From the NCBI GenBank assembly GCA_002399435.1, contig DHDO01000031.1, forward strand, positions 54,644-66,809: a DNA stretch of 12,166 nt. The letters run 5' to 3'. Below, piece after piece: positions 6,714 through 12,166 of the stretch (positions within the stretch are counted from its first letter, which is position 1; every line of letters begins with the position of its first letter). The translations under genes and the position numbers were made by a program. Source of the DNA: Firmicutes bacterium UBA4874 (GTDB taxonomy: Bacteria; Bacillota; Clostridia; Caldicoprobacterales; DTU083). The notes under the pieces were generated by a model, which ran no database searches, was not told the DNA's origin, and saw only the letters and a list, made by a program, of their open reading frames with translations.

Positions 6714-7205
6714 CTATTCCAAAACAAAACGATTATATGCAATTCTTTTTCCTGTATCTGTTTTAAAATTTTGTTCAATACATTTCTTTATTTCTTGCTG
6801 TTGCTTATGCCTATCCATGGCTGTTAAATTTTCTAATAAATCTGCCTCCCATTGTATTTGAAAATCAATTCCATCGATTTTTGAAGGGGTATGATGATTG
6901 CCTATTATAAAACATATCCTATCGATATTTTTATCATAGCCTACCTTTTGCAATATCTCTCGTGCTGCTGCTGGTCCCTCTTTTTCTTGATAAGCACCAT
7001 CTATTGAACCATACTTCTTTTGCGCTTCAACCGCACCAATATCATGCAGTATAGCAACAATAGTAATTATTTCTTTTTCTTCCTCTATATTTTCACCTTT
7101 CATAATATCTTCTGCATTTCGCAATACTTTGAGAGTATGTTCTATTCCGAAAGGAATCTCTTTAAAAACTTCTTTCATTTCTTCAATAATTTTCTCTTTA
7201 AACAT
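6714..7205 (-). CDS. HD-domain metal-dependent phosphohydrolase
   Basis: Protein of 163 residues with the full HD signature: H23, H54-D55 in ILHDIGA, H104-H105 in GNHHT and D122 in WEADLLENL. These residues coordinate a metal pair and hydrolyse phosphoesters such as nucleotides or cyclic nucleotides; the substrate is not readable. ATG at 7205 is chosen because GGAGG (plus 7212-7216) lies six bases upstream. A longer frame to 7265 exists but has no site. It follows the P-loop kinase with a gap of 64 bases on the same strand, so the two are probably co-transcribed. Local composition is AT-rich and unlike the transporter operon, suggesting separate acquisition. The size and GNHHT motif resemble small stand-alone HD proteins rather than RelA or Cas3. 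Confidence 0.85.
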   Translation of the reverse strand: MFKEKIIEEMKEVFKEIPFGIEHTLKVLRNAEDIMKGENIEEEKEIITIVAILHDIGAVEAQKKYGSIDGAYQEKEGPAAAREILQKVGYDKNIDRICFIIGNHHTPSKIDGIDFQIQWEADLLENLTAMDRHKQQQEIKKCIEQNFKTDTGKRIAYNRFVLE

Positions 7206-7269
7206 AACATGCCTCCATAACTTTACTGCATAATTATCATGTTCAATTTTCACACCTAACCCCACAATA

Positions 7270-7764
7270 TTAATATCCCTCGACTACTATAACTTCACCT
7301 TCTTCAGCAGTTGGGGGTTGAAAATGATCATAATAAGTGGAAGCTGTTTGCTCCGTCAATATGATATCATTTTGATGATTTCCGTTTCTTTTTCGAATAC
7401 GTTCCATAACAACTTCCTTAGGTGTCTTAATATAATAGATTTTGGGTTCTATATCGTATTTCTTTAATAATGAGATATATTCATTTCTCATTTCTCTAGA
7501 CCAAAATGAATAATCAAGAACAATATCAATATTTTGCATGATAAGTGAAATTAGTTTTTCATCAAGATAGGTTTTAATATCTTCTAAAACCTCCTGAGGT
7601 AAAGGATGTACTTTCAAACCTCGTTTGAATGATTCTTCATCATAAGACAGTACTGCCATCCCTGTACTTTCAAATTTTTTTGCTAGTGTTGATTTACCTG
7701 CTCCTGCAGGTCCGCACATTAAAAAAACTTTACTTTTTGACAAATTATCTACTGTATTTTTCAT
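7270..7764 (-). CDS. P-loop kinase / AAA_33-type ATP-binding protein (zeta-toxin-like fold)
   Basis: Protein of 164 residues with a Walker A GPAGAGKST at residues 18-26 near the N-terminus, a D-Y-S-F-W segment (residues about 82-86) where the family has its substrate/Walker B-like strand, and an arginine-rich lid (VMERIRKRNG). It ends in the HFQPPTAEEGE-type tail common in small kinases of the AAA_33 group. It probably phosphorylates a small molecule, nucleic acid or sugar; the acceptor is unknown. ATG 7764 has AGGAGG nine bases upstream, a strong site. The HD hydrolase follows downstream. A kinase/phosphohydrolase pair may act on the same phosphate group, which is an inference. No antitoxin-like gene is visible, so a toxin role is not claimed. 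Confidence 0.82.
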   Translation of the reverse strand: MKNTVDNLSKSKVFLMCGPAGAGKSTLAKKFESTGMAVLSYDEESFKRGLKVHPLPQEVLEDIKTYLDEKLISLIMQNIDIVLDYSFWSREMRNEYISLLKKYDIEPKIYYIKTPKEVVMERIRKRNGNHQNDIILTEQTASTYYDHFQPPTAEEGEVIVVEGY

Positions 7765-7782
7765 TGGTATAACCTCCTCGTG

Positions 7783-7913
7783 TTATCCCATTCCCGGCCT
7801 CTCTATAAGTGTTTGAGAGCGACTTTCTTCATCTTGAGAATCGAATAATAATTGTTCGACAAACCCCCAGATATAATGGCCTATGAGTAAGTTCTTCTAT
7901 TAACATTTAACAT
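7783..7913 (-). pseudogene. Small remnant or leader region between promoter and kinase
   Basis: Two short frames face the same way as the kinase. The first starts at ATG 7913-7911 with AGAGGTG seven bases upstream and encodes only MLNVNRRTYS before TAG (7883-7881). The second, in a different frame between stops at 7897 and 7783, reads 37 codons. It includes GHYIWGFVEQLLFDSQ and ends ...TLIERPGMG, which looks like a genuine protein C-terminus but has no start codon. A one-base change near 7896 would join them into a protein of about 42 residues. Either this is the frameshifted scar of a deleted gene, or the ten-residue ORF is a regulatory leader peptide. I do not recognise the protein. Confidence 0.4.
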
Positions 7914-7994
7914 TATTATTCACCTCTACAAATTCCTGTTTGCTGATATAATCCTATAAATTAGTAAGGAAACTGTTGCCGTGCATATCTAGTT

Positions 7995-8023
7995 ATTATA
8001 CCATATCGTGAACTTTTCCACAA
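7995..8023 (-). promoter_or_regulatory. Candidate sigma-A promoter of the minus-strand kinase/HD group
   Basis: On the minus strand, TTGTGG (plus 8018-8023), a 17-base spacer and a perfect TATAAT (plus 7995-8000) face the kinase gene. Transcription would begin near 7988, giving a leader of about 220 bases that includes the ten-residue ORF. The -35 box lies only about 20 bases from where recognisable transposase sequence ends, so element decay or insertion may have shaped this promoter. Confidence 0.65.
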
Positions 8024-8039
8024 AAACGCGAAAAACCCA

Positions 8040-8437
8040 GAGCTGAAGATCAGGGAAGACTGCCTGTAAGATCCCGATTGCGCCCATCCCTCCCAGCACG
8101 TCGTTCGCTGTCCGCCGGGATTTTACATGAAACGCAAACATTAATATTGCGTGAAGAAGCAGAACAAGTAATGAGTGCCTTGATTCCTGGAGCTTCGGGG
8201 GTCATTCACTTCGTTTAGCCTCCATATCAGGCCAGGGAAAATCATATGATAGACGCGCGCCAGTTGACCCAGCATTTGCTGCTGCTCCTTTGTCCCTTCG
8301 GAGGAGATTTTATTCGGCAGGGCACGTTTTTCAGGCTTTTCCATGTGACAGGCCACCCTGGCCCTGCCGGACACGATATCGTCAAAAGTCTTGATGTCAC
8401 GCTCTTTTTGCCGCTCGAGCCTGCGTTTGTTACTCAT
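8040..8437 (-). pseudogene. Transposase gene remnant (frameshifted, C-terminus lost)
   Basis: From ATG 8437 the frame reads a basic N-terminus (MSNKRRLERQKERD) and a region HMIFPGLIWRLNEVNDPR that resembles the 'FP..L..L..v.DPR' N-terminal signature of DDE transposases. That frame ends at 8141. The next part continues in another frame: LLVLLLHAILMFAFHVKSRR and ANDVLGGMGAIGILQ then FPDL, again as expected in a transposase. The switch lies near 8190-8201, by a GGGGG run on the plus strand, so one base was lost or gained. Homology-like sequence fades at about 8040, far short of a complete gene, with no catalytic DDE region. It begins six bases after the DruA-like gene ends, so both belonged to one element. 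Family not assigned. Confidence 0.68.
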
Positions 8438-8443
8438 CTGGAT

Positions 8444-9329
8444 TCACCATCCTACAAGGCCTCTGATCCTTGAGTACCGCTCGAAAATCCTTCCGCAGGG
8501 GATACATAAATATGGCTTTCCGTGACAGCCCATGTCATGATGCCTGTCCATTCGCCCCCGCCCCTGCGTCTCACCAAGGTATACCCAGTTGGCTGCGCGA
8601 TAGCTGGTACCCTGGTAAAACGTAGTATCTACAAAAGTCTCCAAAAGCACTGGGGCATAGCAGTATGCATTCAGCCAGTCCTCACATATCCTGTGCGCAG
8701 CTGCTGAGAGTTCCCGGCTTGACAGGTTTCTTACATGCACCCAGGGAAGCACGAGGTAGCGTGAATTGTTTACCACCAGGTTCAGTCTGGCTTTACGGTC
8801 TTCAACGCTCCACCCAATCCACTCGTCACGCTTTTGCAGCGCCCATGCAGCCGCAGAAAACTGCAAGCACCCCAGGTCTGCTCCATCGGATGTTATGAAG
8901 TATTGCAATTGTGCTCCGTATGCATGTTTGTAGCCAATTGTGTGATACTCGCTTATGTATTCCCGCCAGCGACGGCGTTTAGCTGCGTTATCTGCCAGTT
9001 CCAACGTTATGGCGCCGCATTCCGTTATATCTGCCGGTCGTGTGTTGTTTGCAGGTGTCAGCATTGGCCTTGAACCTCCCCCCTGTTCTCTTAACCGCTT
9101 TGCTCACCGGCAGCTCGATCAAGCCGTTTGCTTCCAATACGTCGAGATACGCAGCACACTGCAGTCTCTTCGGCCTTCCGGCAGGCGTGACCCATCCGAT
9201 CAGCTCACAAACTGTTGAGGCCATCTCCGTTTTGGAAAGCTTTGAATATGTTCTGGTCACCCATATTATTGTCTCAATATCTTCAGGACTGAATGTCCTG
9301 TCGGAAAACACCCTGATAGTATCATCCAT
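8444..9329 (-). pseudogene. DruA/DUF4338-family protein, frameshifted
   Basis: The N-terminal part (from ATG 9329, MDDTIRVFSDRTFSPED) has the winged-helix-like region LSKTEMASTVCELIGW. The frame then changes at a run of six G (plus-strand C 9078-9083). Beyond it come RWREYISEYHTIGYKH, GAQLQYFI, FSAAAWALQKRDEWIGW, VNNSRYLVLPWV, LLETFVDTTFYQGTSYRAANW and GETQGRGRMDRH, the core motifs of DUF4338. Joined, the product would be about 294 residues. DUF4338 defines DruA of the Druantia anti-phage system, but no Druantia partner (such as the DruE helicase) is present. A transposase remnant follows six bases downstream, so this copy looks like part of a mobile element. The frameshift may be a true lesion, a homopolymer sequencing error or programmed slippage. 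An upstream GTG at 9371 could extend it. Confidence 0.85.
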
Positions 9330-9529
9330 AGACTTGTCTTTCACCTTCCCTTCAAGTCTATAGTAACACAATCCTTTTTGGGAGTTCAGCCTTATTTTTC
9401 ATATTAAAAAATTTTTTTGCCCTCGCTAAACCTTGATATTGCTCATTGTTGGTTTTCTCTCTTCATCCGTGGCGCTTTCCTCATGAAATTGTCCTGATAA
9501 TTCATCTGAACTCATCGCCATTATGCAAG

Positions 9530-9631
9530 CTGATCTGCTGTCCCCAGCGTGGCTTGTGCCTGTACAAGCGCGGCAACCAGCGCTACAACCTCATGGTCCA
9601 GGCACCGAGTAATGAGATATTGGGATTATAA
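9530..9631 (+). pseudogene. 3' tail of an unidentified degraded gene
   Basis: In the 384 bases between the DruA-like gene and the ATPase, the stretch 9372-9525 is AT-rich with no recognisable content. From 9530 to the TAA at 9629-9631 one plus-strand frame shows strong G/C preference at third codon positions and reads LICCPQRGLCLYKRG then NQRYNLMVQAPSNE. This is a basic segment with a CC..R..C pattern that could be a decayed zinc ribbon. There is no start codon with a ribosome binding site and composition changes abruptly at both ends, so it is probably a leftover C-terminus. I do not recognise the family. Confidence 0.3.
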
Positions 9632-9646
9632 TCTTTCAAAAAATGC

Positions 9647-9675
9647 TTGATAAAATTTTTAATTTCGGCTAAAAT
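9647..9675 (+). promoter_or_regulatory. Sigma-A promoter of the AAA/DUF4143 ATPase
   Basis: TTGATA (9647-9652), a 17-base spacer and TAAAAT (9670-9675) make a near-consensus promoter 39 bases before the ATG of the ATPase. The spacer ends within the left arm of the inverted repeat at 9663-9701, so an operator role for that repeat is plausible. Confidence 0.7.
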
Positions 9676-9701
9676 ATGATTATATTCTGTAATCGCCGAA
9701 A
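9663..9701 (+). repeat. Nested inverted repeat over the -10 box and 5' leader
   Basis: Outer arms TTTCGGC (9663-9669) and GCCGAAA (9695-9701) are perfect complements. Inside them AATAT-GATT-ATATT forms a second perfect inverted repeat. The left arm abuts the -10 box and the right arm runs into the AGGAG ribosome binding site. As DNA it could be an operator. As RNA it is less likely, because the left arm lies upstream of the expected transcription start. Confidence 0.55.
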
Positions 9702-9713
9702 GGAGCATTTGAT

Positions 9714-10943
9714 ATGGAGTATATCAAGAGGTTTATGGAGGATGTATTTCTAAGGCTCAATGAGCAATACCCCGCCATTTTGATAACCGGCCCAAGACAG
9801 GTCGGAAAGACCACCATGCTGCAAAAGCTCACAGAGCTTGAGGGTAGGAATCGACACTATGTATCCCTGGATGATTTAAATGTAAGAGCATTGGCCAAAT
9901 CTGATCCTGCTATGTTTTTTCAAATTCATCAGCCCCCGGTGTTCATTGACGAGGTGCAGTATGCACCGGAGCTATTTACCTATATTAAAATAAGTGTGGA
10001 TCAGAACCACCGCCCCGGCGATTTCTGGATGACTGGCTCACAGCTATTTAAACTGATGCATGGTGTACAGGAGTCCCTGGCAGGGCGAGTGGCACTATTG
10101 CATTTATCACCGCTGTCACAGCATGAGATTTATAGGGGACAGCCGGGAGCATTCAGCCTGGACTTTGCAACTCTACAGAAAAGGCAGGCCGCTATTCCTG
10201 CCGCAACTACGCCTCAAATCTTTGAGCGTATCTTTGCAGGGGGAATGCCAGCACTCGTCAGCAAAAAATATGATGACCGGGATTTTTTCTACTCCAGCTA
10301 TTTAAGCACTTATTTGGAGCGTGACGTCAGGGAACTGTCCGGCTCCATAGATTCGCTTAAGTTTTTGACTTTCGTTACTGCTGTGGCGGCAAGAACGTCT
10401 CAGATGGTGAATTACAAAGGAATTGCCGATGACTGCGATATTGATCAGGTAACGGCAAAAAGTTGGCTTAGAATTTTGGAAACACTCGGGATTGTTTTTT
10501 ATTTGCATCCCTATTCAAATAACGTGCTCAAAAGAACTATCAAAACCCCAAAGCTGTACTTTTATGATACCGGGTTGGTATGCTACCTCACCAAATGGAG
10601 TAGCGCAGAAACTACAATGAACGGTGCCATGAATGGTGCACTTCTTGAAAACTATGTGGTAAGCGAAATACAGAAAAGCTATCAAAATGTTGGTAAGGAA
10701 GCCTACCTCTATTATTATCGAGATAAGGATGCAAAGGAAATTGACCTGTTGATGGAGGGTGATGGTCAGCTTTACCCCATTGAGATCAAGAAAACAGCTA
10801 CACCTAAAAAGAAAATGATAACCAATTTCTCTGTAATAGAAAAGTCTTCTTTAAAACGGGGAACAGGCGCCATCATCTGCACAGCGGAGAAGCTCGGCGC
10901 ATTTGACCGTGACAACCTTATTGTTCCAGTCAGTTTAGTATAA
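9714..10943 (+). CDS. AAA-family ATPase with DUF4143 domain (AAA_14/DUF4143)
   Basis: Protein of 409 residues. The N-terminal ATPase domain has Walker A GPRQVGKT at residues 26-33, Walker B VFIDEVQ at 76-82 and a sensor-like TGSQ at 107-110. The C-terminal DUF4143 domain contains YLERDVREL, YDTGLVCYL and a final PD-(D/E)xK-like core: EIDLL at 342-346 and YPIEIKK at 354-360, arranged like nuclease-fold domains. Length and order match the family throughout, so it appears intact. The biological role of this widespread group is not settled; members are common in accessory DNA and expand in some genomes. ATG 9714 has AGGAG nine bases upstream and a good promoter. The gene is transcribed alone, away from the mobile-element wreckage on the other strand. 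Confidence 0.92.
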   Translation: MEYIKRFMEDVFLRLNEQYPAILITGPRQVGKTTMLQKLTELEGRNRHYVSLDDLNVRALAKSDPAMFFQIHQPPVFIDEVQYAPELFTYIKISVDQNHRPGDFWMTGSQLFKLMHGVQESLAGRVALLHLSPLSQHEIYRGQPGAFSLDFATLQKRQAAIPAATTPQIFERIFAGGMPALVSKKYDDRDFFYSSYLSTYLERDVRELSGSIDSLKFLTFVTAVAARTSQMVNYKGIADDCDIDQVTAKSWLRILETLGIVFYLHPYSNNVLKRTIKTPKLYFYDTGLVCYLTKWSSAETTMNGAMNGALLENYVVSEIQKSYQNVGKEAYLYYYRDKDAKEIDLLMEGDGQLYPIEIKKTATPKKKMITNFSVIEKSSLKRGTGAIICTAEKLGAFDRDNLIVPVSLV

Positions 10944-11002
10944 AATGGCTTGTATGACCAAATATTTAAGATAGAGGAATGAGTTTCAGTCATTATCTTT
11001 AG

Positions 11003-11074
11003 CTTGCTTAAAGCAAGAGGGCTTTGAGTGTACTTAAGTATAAAAATGACCTTTGGTCATAGTACTCAAGCCTC
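11003..11074. repeat. Structured intergenic region with three inverted repeats
   Basis: The 251 bases between the ATPase and the next gene contain CTTGC-TTAAA-GCAAG (11003-11017), then a long imperfect hairpin. In it GAGG(G)CTT(T)GAGT(GT)ACT from 11017 pairs with AGTACTCAAGCCTC (11061-11074) and encloses a perfect inner stem ATGACC-TTT-GGTCAT (11046-11060). No T run follows, so ordinary termination is not obvious. It might be an RNA structure, a transcript 3' end, or the terminal repeat of a small non-coding element. The rest of the gap holds only a promoter candidate. Confidence 0.5.
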
Positions 11075-11134
11075 TGCAGAAGCGGAGACTGTTTTACATA
11101 TGCATAATTGCTTAATGATTTCTTTAGGATAGCA

Positions 11135-11143
11135 TGGTATAAT
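11135..11143 (+). promoter_or_regulatory. Candidate extended -10 promoter
   Basis: TGGTATAAT is a perfect extended -10 (TGnTATAAT) located 52 bases before the ATG of the small membrane protein. No good -35 box lies 16-18 bases upstream, which is acceptable for extended -10 promoters. It would drive the 65-residue ORF and probably the gene after it. Confidence 0.5.
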
Positions 11144-11194
11144 AAAAACAACTTTTAATCACATATACAAACAGGAATTTGAAAGAGGTGTGAT

Positions 11195-11392
11195 ATGAAA
11201 AAAGATGCACACAAGTATTTAACAGTAGGTATACCACTTGGGTTATGTTTTGGTGCTGGTATAGGAATTATTATAAGCATTATCATAGACAGAGCTAGTT
11301 CTATATTTTCTATACCTTTAGGAGCCGGAGTAGGAATGCTTATTGGCATCGTCATTGGTTCTATTTTGGATAGCAATAGCAAAAATAACTGA
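11195..11392 (+). CDS. Small two-helix membrane protein, glycine-rich
   Basis: Protein of 65 residues: a short basic N-terminus, helix 1 (about residues 9-31, LTVGIPLGLCFGAGIGIIIS), a short loop DRASS, and helix 2 (about 38-57, IPLGAGVGMLIGIVIG), ending in a polar tail. Glycines repeat every three to four residues in both helices, a pattern suited to tight helix packing or oligomers. AGAGGTG (11184-11190) is four bases before the ATG and an extended -10 precedes it. It resembles small unnamed membrane proteins found in many Firmicutes. No function can be assigned; a holin, toxin or bacteriocin-immunity role would be a guess. Confidence 0.72.
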   Translation: MKKDAHKYLTVGIPLGLCFGAGIGIIISIIIDRASSIFSIPLGAGVGMLIGIVIGSILDSNSKNN

Positions 11393-11436
11393 TTTACAAA
11401 TTCCAATTTGAGATTGAAGATTACAACTTCCAATTT
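11391..11436. repeat. Short imperfect direct repeat
   Basis: GATTTACAAATTCCAATTT (11391-11409) recurs as GATTACAACTTCCAATTT (11419-11436), differing by one base and one extra T, with nine bases between. It starts in the stop codon of the small membrane protein and lies before the next gene. It may be a regulatory site or a local duplication. Confidence 0.4.
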
Positions 11437-11463
11437 ATCATTAAGCTTTCGGGAGGTTCGGCT

Positions 11464-11892
11464 ATGTCACAAACATTTGATGTTACTCTGCCACAAATGG
11501 GATTTTATCTGCACGATTGCAGAATGAGCAATGCCTTTTTATCTGATCAGACTCTCACCTTTGAGTTTAAAGATGGAATTTATATAGTTCAAGACAAAGG
11601 TGTTATGGCAACAGGCTTTGCTAAATTGATTTTTTCAGGACTTGAGCAGACAGATTTTAATCGGGGATATGAGATTCAGTATCTGCATGATGACCGCAGG
11701 GAGTGTGTTGACTTTGAAACATTTCAAAACTTGGATATCGGTGCTGTAGATATGATATATGAAACGTACAACGAGTATCATGCTCATTTTGAGGGCATCC
11801 TCACTAAATATCTGGACTGGAAAACCATTGAAATTAATGTGTTCTTCAAAGATCTCAAAATCTTTTATAAGGCAGGAAAAATCCTTGAATAA
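11464..11892 (+). CDS. Unrecognised 142-residue soluble protein
   Basis: ATG 11464 is preceded by CGGGAGG eight bases upstream, a strong site, and the gene ends in TAA at 11890-11892. The protein is acidic, rich in aromatic residues and predicted mixed alpha/beta (TLTFEFKDGIYIVQD, GYEIQYLHDD, FFKDLKIFYKAGK), without signal peptide, membrane helices or known catalytic motifs. Size, acidity and an aromatic-rich beta pattern are seen in many immunity or accessory proteins, but this is not evidence of function. It lies 71 bases after the small membrane protein and may share its transcript. It ends about 80 bases from the serine recombinase remnant on the other strand, so it may be cargo of a mobile element. 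Confidence 0.7.
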   Translation: MSQTFDVTLPQMGFYLHDCRMSNAFLSDQTLTFEFKDGIYIVQDKGVMATGFAKLIFSGLEQTDFNRGYEIQYLHDDRRECVDFETFQNLDIGAVDMIYETYNEYHAHFEGILTKYLDWKTIEINVFFKDLKIFYKAGKILE

Positions 11893-11968
11893 AATGAAAG
11901 CATGAATTCAAGTAAGAAAAATGGCTGGAGGAGGACAAGCAGGCACCGCGTAAACAATGGCATACTGC

Positions 11969-12166
11969 CACAAGGTCGTATCCGTAGGGGTCACAGCAGC
12001 AAATGAAGCTGCCGTTCTGTATTCTCCGGGCGTAACTCCAGCGCATATTGTTGGAGATGGAGGTGGATTCTCCTGAGCGATGGAGCTGAAAGCTCCGATC
12101 ATCATCTCATCGTGCATATCCGCTGTTTTGAGGCCATCTTCTTCAAATTCCACTTCGATGCCAAGG
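11969..12166 (-). pseudogene. Large serine recombinase fragment, frameshifted and cut by right edge
   Basis: Reading from the right edge, the minus strand encodes LGIEVEFEEDGLKTADM, then MMIGAFSSIAQE. The frame then shifts near 12068-12073 (CAG-GA-GAA, one base short) and continues ESTSISNNMRWSYARRI and NGSFICCCDPYGYDL. Joined, this gives ...AFSSIAQEESTSISNNMRWSYARR..., a signature of the resolvase catalytic domain C-terminal end and the following linker in Tn4451/ICE-type large serine recombinases (usually around 500 residues). After about 11969 the similarity is lost and the frame runs on into unrelated residues, so the C-terminal recombinase and zinc-ribbon domains are missing here. The catalytic serine would be to the right of the window. 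It marks an old integrative element. Confidence 0.78.

Noticed and set aside
7270..7764. Zeta toxin of a toxin-antitoxin pair.
   Set aside because: The fold is related, but the protein is short, no epsilon-like antitoxin is adjacent, and its neighbour is an HD hydrolase.
8444..9329. A Druantia anti-phage defence system.
   Set aside because: Only a DUF4338/DruA-type gene is present and it is frameshifted; no DruE helicase or other Druantia gene is seen, and a transposase remnant is its partner.
7929..11181. Identical 14-mer CAAACAGGAATTTG in two 5' leaders, at 7929-7942 (minus) and 11168-11181 (plus).
   Set aside because: In 12 kb read on both strands, one 14-base match is expected by chance about every second window; surrounding bases match only at the ribosome binding site. 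Not strong enough for a shared element.
11908..12153. Separate 81-residue minus-strand protein rich in proline after residue 30.
   Set aside because: Its first part is the recombinase in frame and the proline-rich rest is the shifted reading of the same recombinase gene, so it is merged into the pseudogene.
1..12166. CRISPR arrays, tRNA or rRNA genes.
   Set aside because: No regularly spaced repeats, cloverleaf-like segments with a T-loop GTTC motif, or rRNA-like stretches were seen on either strand.

Overview
The window looks like chromosomal DNA of a low-to-moderate GC Gram-positive bacterium of the class Clostridia. The signs are strong AGGAGG-type ribosome binding sites, GTG and TTG starts, a c-di-GMP-I riboswitch of clostridial style, a LanFEG/Cpr-type antimicrobial-peptide transporter operon, and a large serine recombinase remnant. 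Base composition shifts several times: moderate GC at about 1.2-5.9 kb, AT-rich at 6.5-8.0 kb, GC-richer at 8.05-9.35 kb. This suggests a mosaic of acquired segments.

Layout. (1) 1-976: 3' part of an unrecognised protein gene, cut by the left edge. (2) 1036-1157: a c-di-GMP-I (GEMM) riboswitch followed by a candidate intrinsic terminator. (3) 1251-5904: six co-directional, tightly packed genes. They encode an ABC ATPase, two ABC-2 permeases, a small NisI/SpaI-like lipoprotein, an OmpR-family response regulator and a histidine kinase. This is a sense-and-export module for lantibiotics or cationic peptides, organised like LanFEG-I plus RK, or C. difficile cprABC plus a two-component system. A second promoter candidate lies just before the regulator pair. 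(4) 5941-7764, minus strand: from its upstream end, a P-loop kinase, an HD-domain hydrolase, a 52-residue small ORF and a SAM methyltransferase pseudogene with an in-frame TAG and no C-terminus. A promoter at 7995-8023 precedes the group. (5) 8040-9329, minus strand: the wreck of a two-gene mobile element. It has a DruA/DUF4338-family gene with a frameshift in a G6 run, then a transposase gene with another frameshift and a truncation. (6) 9530-9631: tail of another degraded gene. (7) 9714-10943: an intact AAA/DUF4143 ATPase with a clear promoter overlapped by a nested inverted repeat. (8) 10944-11892: a structured intergenic region, then a 65-residue two-helix membrane protein and a 142-residue unknown protein. 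(9) 11969-12166, minus strand: a frameshifted piece of a large serine recombinase cut by the right edge.

The most notable arrangement is the riboswitch ahead of the peptide-resistance operon. The aptamer strand 1077-1083 is perfectly complementary to 1127-1133, which overlaps the 5' arm of the terminator. This allows a simple model in which c-di-GMP binding turns the transporter/two-component operon off. The right half is a graveyard of mobile-element genes around a few intact cargo genes.
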